Part shown: one piece after another, positions 46,851 to 57,895 of the stretch
How positions within the stretch are numbered: the stretch's first letter is position 1
Layout of the letters: each line of letters begins with the position of its first letter
Source of the DNA: Favolaschia claudopus
Taxonomy: Eukaryota; Basidiomycota; Agaricomycetes; Agaricales; Mycenaceae
Reading direction: 5' to 3'
DNA: 64,000 nt
NCBI GenBank assembly: GCA_037176885.1
Contig: JAWWNJ010000016.1
Span: 372,001 to 436,000, forward strand
The notes under the pieces: model-generated
What the model saw: only the letters and a program-made list of their open reading frames with translations
Database searches by the model: none
What the model was told of the DNA's origin: nothing
Made by a program: the position numbers and the translations under genes

Positions 46851-47985
46851 TATAATCGGCAACGAGCATTTCGAATGTCTGTATACCGACATCGCTACAG
46901 TACAATTCTAATGAGCATTCATTATTCTCGTTTGGTAAGATGAACAAAGCAAACGGTGTAATATTGGCTCCAAGAAAACCTACGTCGATCGACTGTGGTC
47001 GTAGCTACGACGCGCGTTGACTGACATGAGATGGGTGGAAAGATGATTCCTCTCTTGGCGATATAGAGAATGGGTTGGAAGAGGTAAGGTGATGTTCAAA
47101 CCGTACGTTTCGCATCTTGGCGGCAATGACACAGTTCGCAGACCAGCAATGTAAATGAATGGTAACTGAATGGGATTCAAAGGTTATCCAAACATATTGG
47201 AGCTATATCGACTAAATATCATGTGTCTCGTTGACTCTGACCACAGGAGACTCCACTGGTTTCAGTGTTCAATATGGTGTACGTGTTCAGATAATTCAGA
47301 AGACACGAAATTGTCAGAATTATCGGGCCGCAGGCTATGACACAATCTATAGCGGTCGAAGACGAAAGCTTCTGGGAGCCACACGACGTTGATCTGTCGT
47401 TCGGAATGCATAACTTCGTGAAAAGAAAAGAAAGATACCAACAGTATAAATTTGCTCCACTCGCTAAGACGTTTGAGAAACGGTTTAAGTTCAAGGGTAC
47501 AATGAACCGACGGTGAGGAGCAGGCTCCTGCGGATATTGACAGCCGTTCCGAGAGCGCTCAGAGTCATTGGGCGTTCGCGGAGACCAGCCGCCGGACGGA
47601 TGGCACATGGAAAGTAAGTAAATCATTGCGACAGTCGCAATCCGAGCTGCTGGTTACTGTACCGCCCCGCAGAATGGGAGAATAGATCAAGGAGTTGCGA
47701 TCCGCAGTTCGGTTGGAAGGAACTTGAGACCATTGCATTGCGTTTGAAAATATTTGATGCCACTGAATAGCTGGTATCAAGCTAGTACCAAACAGGATGG
47801 GTAGACCGCCGGTCCGCAGCTCGTATCTAGCCCCGTATACGCGTACATTTGTTGCGCTTCATCGGAGACGATTCGGAGTCGACAGTAAGTTTGTCGCCGA
47901 CGATCACCGCGTCGACTCGAATCGTCGGCGAGCGTCGGAGTTGGCGGAAGAAAGGAGAGATCTAGAGATGCTCTAATACTAATAG
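46851..47985. other. Intergenic, about 1.1 kb
   Basis: No supported gene is seen. Minus-strand frames at 47219-47626 have no motif. The right end is the NDUFB7 promoter and holds an inverted repeat (47867-47926). Confidence 0.45.
47867..47926. repeat. Imperfect inverted repeat upstream of NDUFB7
   Basis: Arm 47867-47883 (gacgattcggagtcgac) is complementary to 47911-47926 (gtcgactcgaatcgtc) apart from one bulged base, with a loop of 27 nt. It ends 59 nt before the start codon and could form a hairpin in the leader. Confidence 0.6.
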
Positions 47986-48604
47986 ATGCAAGAGAAGTTG
48001 GAGCCTGAGGAGAGCTGTATCAATCGCAAAGTGGATGAGGACGCAGAGATTTGGACGTGAGTGTTCGAGTTGAACTTTTCAACGGTTGTTTGTTCTAGCT
48101 TGGGCTATGCACCGCCACCCGGCATTTACCTTCCCTTGATGACTTCCTCACTGACTGCGTCGCAAGAGGAACTGAAAGCCGAGCGGGTCCCAGTCCAATG
48201 GCGGGATGGGTGCTCATCGTGCGTCTCCTAGTCACCCTGCTCGCCTCGCTGCTGACCTTGTTCTCGTTCTCCCTCTACTCTTTCGCGTCCCACTGGTGCT
48301 TGGTTTGGGCTTGAATACGCATAGTCTCTTAATACCTCTCAACCTCTGCCGCCGCAAAACCTTGTACATGCCATGGGAGTGCGACCACGAACGGCACGCG
48401 TATGAGAAGTACGTGAATCCAGAGACTCTGATGATAGATACGCATACTCAGGTTCTCGCTTTCCAGGTGTCAATATGACGAGTTAGTCGCCATGACTCTT
48501 CTTCGTTGAATCGGACGCGCTGATACTTTCATAGTTATCTGCGGAGAATGAAGGAGGCCGTGAAGTTAAAGCAGCAGGCTGCAGCTGAGGCCGCCGACTC
48601 GTGA
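47986..48604 (+). CDS. NDUFB7: NADH:ubiquinone oxidoreductase subunit B18 (NDUFB7)
   Basis: This is an accessory subunit of respiratory complex I located on the intermembrane-space side. Five exons (47986-48056, 48099-48218, 48325-48408, 48467-48481, 48535-48604) total 360 nt, 119 residues. The twin Cx9C (CHCH) motif is complete: CSSLLIPLNLC and CDHERHAYEKC, each with nine residues between cysteines. The block CRRKTLYMPWECDHERHAYE, followed by KCQYDDY, is diagnostic. The second cysteine of the last pair is encoded in a 15-nt exon. Import would depend on the Mia40 disulfide relay, as for the family. Confidence 0.93.
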
Positions 48605-49839
48605 TCTTGCTGTCGTGTAGAATTGGGATTCATTCGACCTCTGCAGCTATCGCTATATCAACAAATAGAATCACAAATTCGCCGAACCTCGGAACGCCAA
48701 ACGCTTGAAGACGCTAATCGTGCCGACAAACGAACGCGGACGCCCAATTGCGTGCCCTTCCCATTTTTCTCTGCGGTACTCATATGGGCGTCTGTGCGTG
48801 TATTGTGTACATTTTTTGCTCGTTCTTGTGTCGCTGTGTGTTCAGATCTTTCTCTGCATACAGTCGTCGAGTTCTGTTTTTGGGGGCATTCAGGTGCGGA
48901 GCGCCATCTCCGGGATCGCAGGCTCGAGAGCCACTAGTAGCTGGGGCATAATACGGCGAGCCGGGATGCAAAAGCAATTTTTTTTTTTCATTGCCGGATA
49001 TATGTATCGCCAGGCGGTGACAAAGCTGGGACGGGAGATGCTCGTCTTTTATGGCTTTTCGTCGTTGCTCAACACTTCAGCCCCTACCGCATCTACGGCA
49101 AGTCGGAATGCGAGGGCGGTGGATTATCTTCCCCCAATATATCTCGCTCGGCGGTGGGGAGGTGGGGACCAGAGAAAGAGGCAGCGCGAAATTGGCGCCG
49201 TCGCCGGTCGAATGCGCTGATGGCGGACATGCGTTAAATTACTGCGCCTGCGGCGCCAACTACCCGTGGTGAGGCTTTCGCTCTCGGTGGGCGGAGTCGG
49301 GTCGCCGCTTACAGCACATGCCCGCTTGCTTTCTTCCACTTTCCCCCATGCTCACAGCACTTTCCCGTCAGTAAGACGTGTGGAGCATTCACTCGAAGCG
49401 TTCGCCGCGTCTTTTCCGCGTGCAGTTGCCCGCGAGCGGCTCTTCCCCCTACACACGAAACTTCGTGGTTTTCCTTGCCGCACGAGTGTTCCCATCGGCT
49501 CGAACTCTACTTTTGTTTCTCCATGCCTCAGACTAACTACGCGTCGGGTTCCGTTTTTCTTTCCTTTCGTTGTTTCCTCCCTATCGGAAGACCTTAATGA
49601 ACCGCGATCGGCGATTGCGCCACTAACAATGAGCTTGGAGTCGAGGGGAGTTGGGAGATTGATTGACTGGCTTCCAGCCGACTGGCAGTTATAAAATAAA
49701 CGCAGGGCCTTTTCTATGGCCCTCGGCCAACCTTTCGTGACCTTCTTTTTCTGGTGGTGCGTTTTTTTCTGCTGCGATTGTCGATAAGCGTTGCTGAATG
49801 TTTTGTTCCTCTTGTACCTTTCAAAGGCAGCGTAGACAC
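48605..49839. other. Intergenic, about 1.2 kb
   Basis: Overlapping open frames on both strands (plus 48705-49220, plus 49266-49694, minus 49352-49954) lack motifs and look compositional. It includes the NDUFB7 3' region and the promoter of the decayed furin-repeat copy. Confidence 0.45.
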
Positions 49840-50800
49840 AGCTTACCGTGGCTCCCACCAAAGTTTCAAGGCCGAGTTCTCGTTGGGAGCGACGCTTTTG
49901 CTCTTTCATGTAAGTTTGCGTGCTTTTTTCTCCAACTGTATCATACATACTCATACGCGGCCCAGGTCACCGGAAGCGCCGCCGTTGCACATGTCCCTCG
50001 TCCCCTTGAGGCAGCTGCGAAATCTGCGATGGACCCCCAACCGAATCAATGCATAGAACGGTGGCTTGTGGATTGAGGGCTGCCTAGCAGGGACGTGCAC
50101 TGTCCCTCCTTCAGGATATTGCGAGTCGTTTCTCATTCCGCATGCTACGAGGTGCCCCCTGCGACGCCTCCTGTGACGCCTGCTCAGGCAGCGCCACCAC
50201 TTGCTCCTCCTGTGCGCTGGGATACTCACTCGTCGCGGGGGGTTGCCAAGCTTGCCAACCCTCATATCACCCCAGCAGCCCCGGCGTATGTCAGACATGT
50301 GCTCTCGGCTCGGTACACGATACCAACTCCGCATCATGTATGGCCGGCCCCACAGGGACGTACGGCTCCGTGCCGGGAGTCTGCAGCGCGTGCATCCTAC
50401 CGTGTACGGCTTGTAGTTCGGCAACGAAGTGCACGACTTGCTCGTCACTGGGAGTCAAACGATCTGTCGTGGGACTCCGGCTGGGTGCCCTGTAGGATCC
50501 CTGTGTTACCGGAAGAATGTGTGGATACGCAAAACGACCTTGAGAGCTGTGAGTCTTTTGTTCCTCGTATCTTTGGGGTGAGCTAATTCTCGGTTTCTCC
50601 AGGCGGTGGATGTAAGCTCTCGGGTTTGGGTCAAACAGACGACCGACCAGGAAGGTTCCGCCCTACAGACAAGAGTCGATGCACAGTGCTGAAGTGTATA
50701 CCTGAATACGAGATTCATCATAACCGCACGCAGTGCGTGGAGTCCCCTCGACGGCTTCATTTTGAGATTCAGACAACGGATAACGGTCCTAGACTGTAAC
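49840..50800 (+). pseudogene. Second decayed, shortened copy of the furin-repeat/CPL1-like gene
   Basis: The order of homologous blocks matches the gene at 12.8-15.5 kb but most repeats are missing. The first repeat DNA (near 50015-50075) has lost about 21 nt and its frame. The middle retains an open frame of 117 codons (50142-50495) with CDASCDACSGSATTCSSCAL and PSSPGVCQTCALGSV. The CPL1-like end reads ECVDTQNDLESC, then GGCKLSGLGQTDD and CIPEYEIHHNRTQCVESPRR, but lacks the DCTALPGVADVSC core. It could still express a short Cys-rich protein from the internal frame. Confidence 0.7.
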
Positions 50801-51376
50801 AAGGACCGTATCGATAGATATTCTTCAGTGCAGGTTGATTTCGCAGAAGTGTCGTAGCAATGGTAGTACTAACGATGTAACCCATGAAATCAGTCGGCAG
50901 AGGGTCGGGATATACTGCTGGTCGACTCCATACAGCGAACCCTTGAATTTCTGACGCAGTGTGCAATGACTGCACCTCCAGCTTGAAACGACAGGTTCGA
51001 GAGCTATGATTGGATGAGTTGGATATAGATGGACTTGATCTATTGTAGCAGATGGAGCACCACTTATCGCACTCTTTATTTGTATGATAAATTTTTGTAT
51101 AATCAAACATGAAGATAAATCTCTTGGATGTCGGCGCCAAGCAGCGAAATCAGCCTACGAAGAAGGTACGTGCCGCTGCAAACGGAGAAAGACTTCACCG
51201 GAGAAAACATTGTGAGTTTTCCAAGAAGGTGAATTAATAGGTTGGAGCGCGGACTGACGGGGTGACGCGGTCGCGGTCGAAGTCGACCCGGATACAGAAG
51301 GGAAAGGCAAGGCGAATGGAGCCATTCGAAGAGCGACCTGCGACCTGCCCTTCTGGCTTTCCACGGCCCGAGCCTA
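50801..51376. other. Intergenic before the F-box group
   Basis: Minus-strand frames at 50769-51624 have no recognisable features and partly overlap the F-box gene in another frame. No gene is called. Confidence 0.4.
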
Positions 51377-52765
51377 TCAATCCCGAGCCCCTGCTTCGTT
51401 GTCCAGAATATCGGTGATGTGAATTTGCATTCCGTCCTCCGCAAGTTCCTTGAAGGCAGCCAAAGTCGAGCTAGTTGGCTGTAATATTGCCCTAACATGG
51501 TGGACAGGAAGAAAGCGAATTTGCATGACTTTAAGTTGTGCACGACGGGAAACAAGGGCCAGCTCAAGCTTTTCCCAAAAGAGCTGCGTGGTGCGGTATA
51601 TAGATCGCAAATCGATGTGAACAATGAGGGTGTGGAGGTGTGGAATCAAGGACGAAAATCGCGAGGGATAGGCCAGTTCGCTGAACAAATCCGTTGCCAC
51701 TCGACCATCGGCATACCAAAGCTCCAGGCTCTGAAGATCGGGTACGAGAACAAGATAATCGGTGACGTCTTTCTTGGAGGCTTTAAGGACTAGTTCTCGA
51801 AGGGGTGGTGAACACCGCTTGAAGAAAGATACAAGGTCGTCTGGGTGGATTCGTCTGCACGAGACTGATAGGACTTCAAGGCAGGGGAGCGAGGAAGAGT
51901 TCCGAAGCACTGTGTGATCTGAATCTTCCCCAAACATCAAACGACGGAGATTTGGAAGAGCAATTTCGGATCTACCGGCAGGGCGACGATATACAGTCTC
52001 CATGCGGTTGAACCTGCACTCGACGAGATTGGGAGACACACACAAAAGGTCGGCGAGGTCATGATAGCACAGAGGTAAAGCGGGATTGGTTCCATACGAT
52101 TGGGTGGCGATGACCAACTTCTCGAGAGTTGGGAGCAAGGTCACGGTTGCTGGAGAAAATGGACGCCAGAGGTTCATTCCAATCGCCTCGTGCTCTTCAA
52201 ACCCGTCGTAGAATCGAGAAATATCATCGCCATCCTCCACCTCCTCCCCGTCGTCTAAGAAGTCCATGTTTATTTCGAGATGCTTTAGTCGTTGCCCGTA
52301 TGCCCAAATACTATCCCCAACACGATGGTCAAACACTCCTTTGCAATGGAGAAAGATGGACAGTGGACGATTGCGCGCACGGTCGAGCCATTTCGGCAAG
52401 ACATTCGCTACCGTTTTGACGCAAGGGGTGGTGATATAGACGTTGCACCATAGCTCGGGGGTAGCGAGTGCGATGCGCGTCCAATGATTGCAGATGGTGA
52501 GGAAATGCATAGGAAGTCCGTTACGTCGCACAACAGCGAAGCCATCAGGAGTTCCGTAGGGTTGAGCGCTAGTAGCTTGAGCTTGAAGAAAGATTTCTGA
52601 TGAGATCTCCAGCGGCAGACGCGCTATGGGGTCTACCGCCGCGTTGAGCTCTCGCTTTGCAATGATTCTATCCTCCTTCAATTTCTGTATCAGCTGCTCT
52701 TGAACACAGATCATGGTGTCGAGCTGCGAAACCCGGGCACGGAGAGTTTCAGATAACCGCGACAT
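51377..52765 (-). CDS. F-box protein, paralog 1 (single exon)
   Basis: The protein has 462 residues with no intron. An N-terminal coiled coil (LRARVSQLDTMICVQEQLIQ) leads into the F-box core ARLPLEISSEIFLQ. LTICNHWTRIALATPELWCN follows, then irregular leucine-rich repeats. The tail ELAEDGMQIHITDILD is shared with the next three paralogs. It probably acts as a substrate adaptor of an SCF ubiquitin ligase; the target is unknown. It lies in tandem with paralog 2, the most similar by eye. Confidence 0.85.
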   Translation of the reverse strand: MSRLSETLRARVSQLDTMICVQEQLIQKLKEDRIIAKRELNAAVDPIARLPLEISSEIFLQAQATSAQPYGTPDGFAVVRRNGLPMHFLTICNHWTRIALATPELWCNVYITTPCVKTVANVLPKWLDRARNRPLSIFLHCKGVFDHRVGDSIWAYGQRLKHLEINMDFLDDGEEVEDGDDISRFYDGFEEHEAIGMNLWRPFSPATVTLLPTLEKLVIATQSYGTNPALPLCYHDLADLLCVSPNLVECRFNRMETVYRRPAGRSEIALPNLRRLMFGEDSDHTVLRNSSSLPCLEVLSVSCRRIHPDDLVSFFKRCSPPLRELVLKASKKDVTDYLVLVPDLQSLELWYADGRVATDLFSELAYPSRFSSLIPHLHTLIVHIDLRSIYRTTQLFWEKLELALVSRRAQLKVMQIRFLPVHHVRAILQPTSSTLAAFKELAEDGMQIHITDILDNEAGARD

Positions 52766-53351
52766 TCTTTTAAAAGAGTTATGAGGCGGCTTTTCGTGGG
52801 GAAGGACAAGTTGCGATATGATGAGATCGTGCGACTTTCTGAAAATTCACGCTTCAGTGGACGGAGGTAAGTCAGTACATGCAGTACAACTCGAGCATGG
52901 ACGTAGGAATTATGTTCCAGTCGGATATCCAAAGATTGCACAAAAAAAGTATTTGTTCTACATGTGCTACTCAATGTATTTCGAAAAATGCGACCCCTTC
53001 TTCGCATTCCTTGCTGAGCACGAAGAATCTTCAAGGATTCACTCAGCTCGTAGCGATTGGGGCCCATGGATTGCCGCTACACTGACCGCGACAACAAGGC
53101 TCTATCGTGCCTTGTAGTGAAAAGCCTCTGAACATGGTGGTCTTGTCGGAGAATGACATGAGAAGGAGCGGAAATTCCAAGGGATACGGCGCGCAACAAG
53201 TCACCCAGTCAAAACTTCCTCACTTGAGTGGGGAGCTCCTAAAAGGGGGTCTCAGCGCCGCCGTGCATGCAAGACGAAGGCAAACAAGGAACGCACACGG
53301 CGTCAAGAGTTGAGCCGAAGGACGGACGGACGAACGCCCTGTCTATGGGTA
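52766..53351. other. Spacer between F-box paralogs 1 and 2
   Basis: This is promoter space of paralog 1 and the 3' side of paralog 2. Small plus-strand frames (for example 52818-53117) are not supported as genes. Confidence 0.45.
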
Positions 53352-54716
53352 TCAGGCCTTCGGTTCTGTATCCAGAACACCAGTGATGTATATTTGCATT
53401 CCGTTGTCCGCAAGTTCTCTGAGGGCAGCCACAGTATCGGCCGACGGTGGTTCATACATTCCATAATAAATATGGACGCGGACCACTCGAAATTGTGTTC
53501 GCCGAAAGAGCAGGGCCATGTAAAGCCTTGACCAGAAGAGCTGTGTCATGTCTCTGGCCGCCTGAGATTCGAGGTGGAGAATGAGAGTGCTGAGGTGAGG
53601 AACGAGGGATGCGGAAGATTCGCCCAATTCTCTAAGCAAATGGGTTGCCATTTGGTAGCTTGCCCACCACAGCTCCAAATGTCGAAGATCAGGGACGGCA
53701 GCGAGGCAATCTGCGACGTCGTCGAAGGTGGACAGTTTACCGGGCCCTTCAAAGCCATCTGTGTGACCGAGGACCAGCTCTCGGAGGGGTGGAGAGCATC
53801 TCCTGAAAAAAGATACCAAGGCGTCTGTGGATATCTCTCTACACGACACGGACAGAGTCTCAAGGCTGGGAAGTGAATGCAAGTCCAAAAGCACGGCGTC
53901 GTCTGAATTGGCATGTTCCTCCCCGAACATCAGGCGACGGAGCTTCGGAAGGTTGAGGTCCAATGTATGAGGGGGACGGTACGAGGTTTCCAGATATTCG
54001 AGCTGACATTCAACGAGGTTGAAAGACACAAGCAAGAGATGTGCGAAGTGAGGATAGAAAAGAAGAGGTACGGATTCCGGGTCATACATCGTCTGTAACG
54101 GACGACTCGAGATGGACAATTTTTCCAGAGCTGGGAGCGAGTCTGGGTAGGAAGAGTGATCCCAAAGCTTGATTCTCCCTTCTTTCGAGGCTTCAGAGAC
54201 ACTGTCTTCGCAATCCTCCTCCTCTGCATCAGCTATGGGGTCGATGATTATTTCAAGTTGCTTCAGTTGCTCTCCGTGTGCCCAGATGACTTTCGCGACA
54301 TCGCAATCAAGCATCCCGTGACAGTGGAGAAGGATGGACAAAGGACGACTACGTGCGCGTTCAAGCCAGCTCGAGAGAACATTCGGCAATCCTTTTGCAC
54401 AAGGAAATGAGATCTTGAGAGTGCACCACAATTCGGGAGTAGCGAGTGCAATGCGCGTCCAGGAATTGCAAATACTAAGAAAGAGCATCGGCATGGCGTT
54501 TGCTCGAACCTCAGCAAAGCGATCGCGACTTGGGAGAACTTGGAGAAATATTTCCGAGGATATCTCCAGAGGTAAACGCGCTATAGGGTCCAGTGCCGCG
54601 TTGAGCTCGCGTCGGGCCAAGATCCTATCATTCTTCAAGTTCTGCAACAACTGCTCTTGTAGACCGATCTGGGCGTCAAGCTGCGCGATGCGGGTGTGGA
54701 GGGTTTCGATGGTCAT
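53352..54716 (-). CDS. F-box protein, paralog 2 (single exon)
   Basis: The protein has 454 residues with no intron. MTIETLHTRIAQLDAQIGLQ, then ALDPIARLPLEISSEIFLQV, LSICNSWTRIALATPELWCT and CSPPLRELVLGH closely follow paralog 1. The tail is ELADNGMQIYITGVLDTE. Acidic stretches such as DAEEEDCEDS differ between copies, as expected where recognition surfaces diverge. It looks like a tandem duplicate of paralog 1. Confidence 0.86.
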   Translation of the reverse strand: MTIETLHTRIAQLDAQIGLQEQLLQNLKNDRILARRELNAALDPIARLPLEISSEIFLQVLPSRDRFAEVRANAMPMLFLSICNSWTRIALATPELWCTLKISFPCAKGLPNVLSSWLERARSRPLSILLHCHGMLDCDVAKVIWAHGEQLKQLEIIIDPIADAEEEDCEDSVSEASKEGRIKLWDHSSYPDSLPALEKLSISSRPLQTMYDPESVPLLFYPHFAHLLLVSFNLVECQLEYLETSYRPPHTLDLNLPKLRRLMFGEEHANSDDAVLLDLHSLPSLETLSVSCREISTDALVSFFRRCSPPLRELVLGHTDGFEGPGKLSTFDDVADCLAAVPDLRHLELWWASYQMATHLLRELGESSASLVPHLSTLILHLESQAARDMTQLFWSRLYMALLFRRTQFRVVRVHIYYGMYEPPSADTVAALRELADNGMQIYITGVLDTEPKA

Positions 54717-55261
54717 TTGTCAACGAATTTGCAAGTATGTCGAGGGTTCTAGAATGCAAGAGTCCTACGTTGAAGGCACAAAGCCGTACCGTAAGTACAA
54801 CTTTACAAGCTGTGAGTGGTCAGCTTACCGAGGCTACCGAGCTGTCAAGGTGCTGGACAAGTTCGGACAAGTCGGCAACATTCGGCCGACTTCTTGCTCC
54901 TCCTCCTCCTCCACCACCACCGTATGCATGCATGAGATTCCACGTTCTCGATGAACAGTCTCGTTCGTCGCATAAGGCAGAAGGCCAATTTTTTGCGTCT
55001 CAATTTTTTCACAGTCCAATTTCCCGAGAGTCGGCAATCGATTCCAGTTTGCGGTAGGTAGGTAGGTAGGATTACGCGGCCGGTCCGCACTGCGAACGCC
55101 GGGCCCAGGAATTATCCCGATGTACAAAGCCAGTAATAAAAATACATCTTCGTTCCTGGACTCTTTCCAACCATCTGAACCAGGCGCATCGATCCCACAA
55201 GTAAAAACTCATGCCCGACGGGAGAGCTCAGACACCTAGAAAGAGTAATTTGAACCTGGAA
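54717..55261. other. Spacer with short simple repeats
   Basis: It contains a (cct)n/(cca)n run near 54897-54921 and a (ggta)n run near 55054-55070. No gene is seen. Confidence 0.5.
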
Positions 55262-56422
55262 TTAAATAGTCAGCCTGTCCCTCTCCGGCCTATATATGTC
55301 AGTTGCGTAAAAAACCTCGAGGACTTCATACACATATTTCGCTGTGAGAACAATCGTTGCACGCTCATAGATCAATGATTTCAAGAACTCAACTGAGTTC
55401 AAAGTAATCAATTTTCGCTTCATTTTTGGCAAGGTTTTGAACACTTTCCGAAGAAATTCACGGCGGAGCTCTACGAGGTCTTGATTCGCGAAGCATTCAA
55501 TGAGTGCGTGTTCTGGATTTTCTATTCTTGCCATGCAGAAACGACATAAGCGTTGTTCTTGCGGTACAGCTCCATGTGCGTGATCCGCATACCTCAGCTT
55601 TTCTAAGGCCAGTCGGTGAGTTGAGACGAGAATCGAGGTAATAGCTTCCCGATGCTCTCGTACAGTCACCAAATAAAGATAGTGCCTTAGATAGAGGGTT
55701 TTTTGTGCGGGAGGCTTGTCCTTCTGGGGTTCGCGCCGGCCGTGGATTAGGTACAATTTGACGGACGAGTCAACTTCTCGTTGTAGCCATTGCAGACATA
55801 GAGTTTCCACGAGTTCGCGGTATGTATCCACACTCTGAGATGTGGCACCGAGAAATTCGAAAGGAGGACACTGAAATGGCAGTTTTCCCGCGGCAAGGAG
55901 AACGTCGCCCGCCCACGATTTCTTCTTGAGAGTCATCAACTCCGTTGAGATGGTTAAGCAGACTCGAGCAAGATTGGAACCGGTGGGCATGAGGAGTTGT
56001 CGGAGGTAGCCGAGGAGAAGCAACAAGCGCCTGACTCGGAGGGGCATAATTCCAGTTTCAGTAAACAGCGGGACAACCATAGATCGAGAGTGAAGATTCA
56101 ACATTTCCCTGAGAAAGGCAACTTGAACCGCGACTAATTCCTTGACGTGCACATCCTCGCAATCCGGCATAATTTCGCAGCCATGGATCAGATAATCACC
56201 TGCAATGTTCGAATTCACATTCGACAGGACGCCGCGGAAGCAGATCTGTGAAATATCATAAATTTCATGCAAGCGGTCGTGCTCTTGACAAATAGCGGCG
56301 AACGAATCCAGGGCCCGTTGTGAACGGATATTTGGAAAGGAAAAGTCCAAGGTTTTTTTTCTTTCATTTGTTCGTTCAATCTCAAAATTTCTCATCGAGT
56401 CTCCTGCAGGATGCGTGCACAT
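55262..56422 (-). mobile_element. Retroelement-like C-terminal fragment with zinc knuckle
   Basis: This is one open frame of 386 codons. Near its end it has LCRFCMARIENPEHALIECF, a C-x2-C-x8-H-x4-C arrangement typical of the C-terminal region of reverse-transcriptase proteins from fungal non-LTR elements. The polymerase motif (a YxDD box) is absent, and no endonuclease is seen up- or downstream, so it is not a whole element. The open frame of over 1.1 kb suggests either recent insertion of a 5'-truncated copy or a co-opted gene. No target-site duplication was identified by eye. Confidence 0.5.
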
Positions 56423-56695
56423 CGAGGAGACTCACAGTTCAGCCAATTGTCCGAGTGAATCAGATCTTTTGTCCATATTCGCGCAATCATCGGCTAATCC
56501 AGCGCCGATGAATGCGTTGGGCTGTTAGAGGCTGTTAGGCGACAGATCCGGCGGCGTGCCGCGAACTTCTCCCTCGCTGGCTCATGTAACGTACGTTACG
56601 GTACTTCTCCATTTTTCATCAAGCTTGCATTGTCTCGACGATCCTTCCACCTCGCCCCTCCCTCGAACCTCTACTAAGACAAACACTAGCTTCAA

Positions 56696-57606
56696 ATGGA
56701 CAAATGGACAGTGGCCGTTCTGGGTGATGGTGGTGTAGGGAAAACTGCGTTGGCCGTAAGAGTAAGTTGCTATAAATTGGTCCCGTTTGTTCGCCGTGCC
56801 TTACTCGAATTGACAAATTACTTCCGCAGTTCATTTACAACCACTTTCCTGGTGAGATATTGTAGCAATTTTCTTGTGGCTGGCCAGCCATCTCAGTGTT
56901 ACTTGATGGCTTATTCTTTTCGAAGAGGTGAGTGCCGCTTCTTCCTCCGCAATTGCTGTAAGAAGTTGATCGGCCCCGGCACACAGACCTACAATCCAAC
57001 GATTGAGGACTCGTACAGGAAACAGTTTTCGGTGGATGATCTTCCGTGTTCGGTGGAACTCATAGACACGGCGGGGCAAGGTACGTCGCAAAGTCATTCT
57101 GTGCAATACAAACACCAATGGTCCTTTTCAGAGGAGTATGCAATTCTGAGAGATCAGTGGGTTCGGTACGTATTCTTCTTCTTCACATATACCGCGATTC
57201 CGTTGGGTTGCTGAATGTGTGCTCTAACAGAGCCGGGGACGGCTTCATTCTGGTCTATTCCATCTCAGCACGGTCATCATTCCAACGGATAGAGACCTAC
57301 TACCAATCCGTGCTCCGGGCCAAAGGGACAACAAAACTATGTCTGCTACTCGCGGGAAACAAATGCGACATGCCTGATAGTCAACGAGAGGTAGAACAAG
57401 TGGAGGGCATAGCGCTTGCGAGGAAGTTTGGGTGCCCTTTTGTTGAGACCTCAGCGAAAACGGGGATCAATGTGGACGCTGTGTTTTCGGAGCTGGTTCG
57501 AGCGTTGAGAGTAGCTAAACCTGTAGAAGCTGCGGTGCCAACCGGGTCTCTGAATTCGAAGAAGTCTCAAAGGAATTTGAAGGACAAGAAGTGTATCGTG
57601 ATGTAG
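56696..57606 (+). CDS. Ras-family small GTPase with CaaX end
   Basis: This is a membrane-anchored molecular switch. Exons 56696-56761, 56830-56851, 56926-56927, 56987-57080, 57132-57165 and 57231-57606 add to 594 nt, 197 residues. GDGGVGKTAL is the P-loop, TYNPTIEDSYRK the switch I/effector region, DTAGQEEYAILRDQWVR switch II, NKCD the G4 motif and ETSAK the G5 motif. The end, KKCIVM, is a farnesylation (CaaX) signal behind a Lys-rich stretch. The exon at 56926-56927 is only two nucleotides (AG). Without it the frame fails; with it the protein reads FPETYNPTIED, as in Ras proteins. It is closer to Ras/Rap/Rsr1 than to Rho or Rab. Confidence 0.88.
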
Positions 57607-57895
57607 CGTCTTGTCGTTTTATCCTCTCCTTGCTTTGAGCCACTTCGGTTATTAGATGGTCTTGGACATTCATGGAATATAATTTATTGAACTAGAAATT
57701 GAGTAGAAGGTCGAATGAAAGCGACTGGAATGGTCTTGTCACTCTTGTGCGAGTTGGGGCTGATCATTTTCGGCATTTTCGGCCATTTTCTCTCTTCCCT
57801 TTTTCCGCATCTGCCTTGTATCCGCGACGCTGCTCATCCTCTTCCTCCACGTTGTGCTCGTTCTATACCTCCCCGAGTTTCATCTAGCACTGACA

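Noticed and set aside
48705..49220. 171-codon plus-strand frame after NDUFB7
   Set aside because: It contains simple T-rich runs and no domain; neighbouring frames are also open, so it is probably untranslated sequence.
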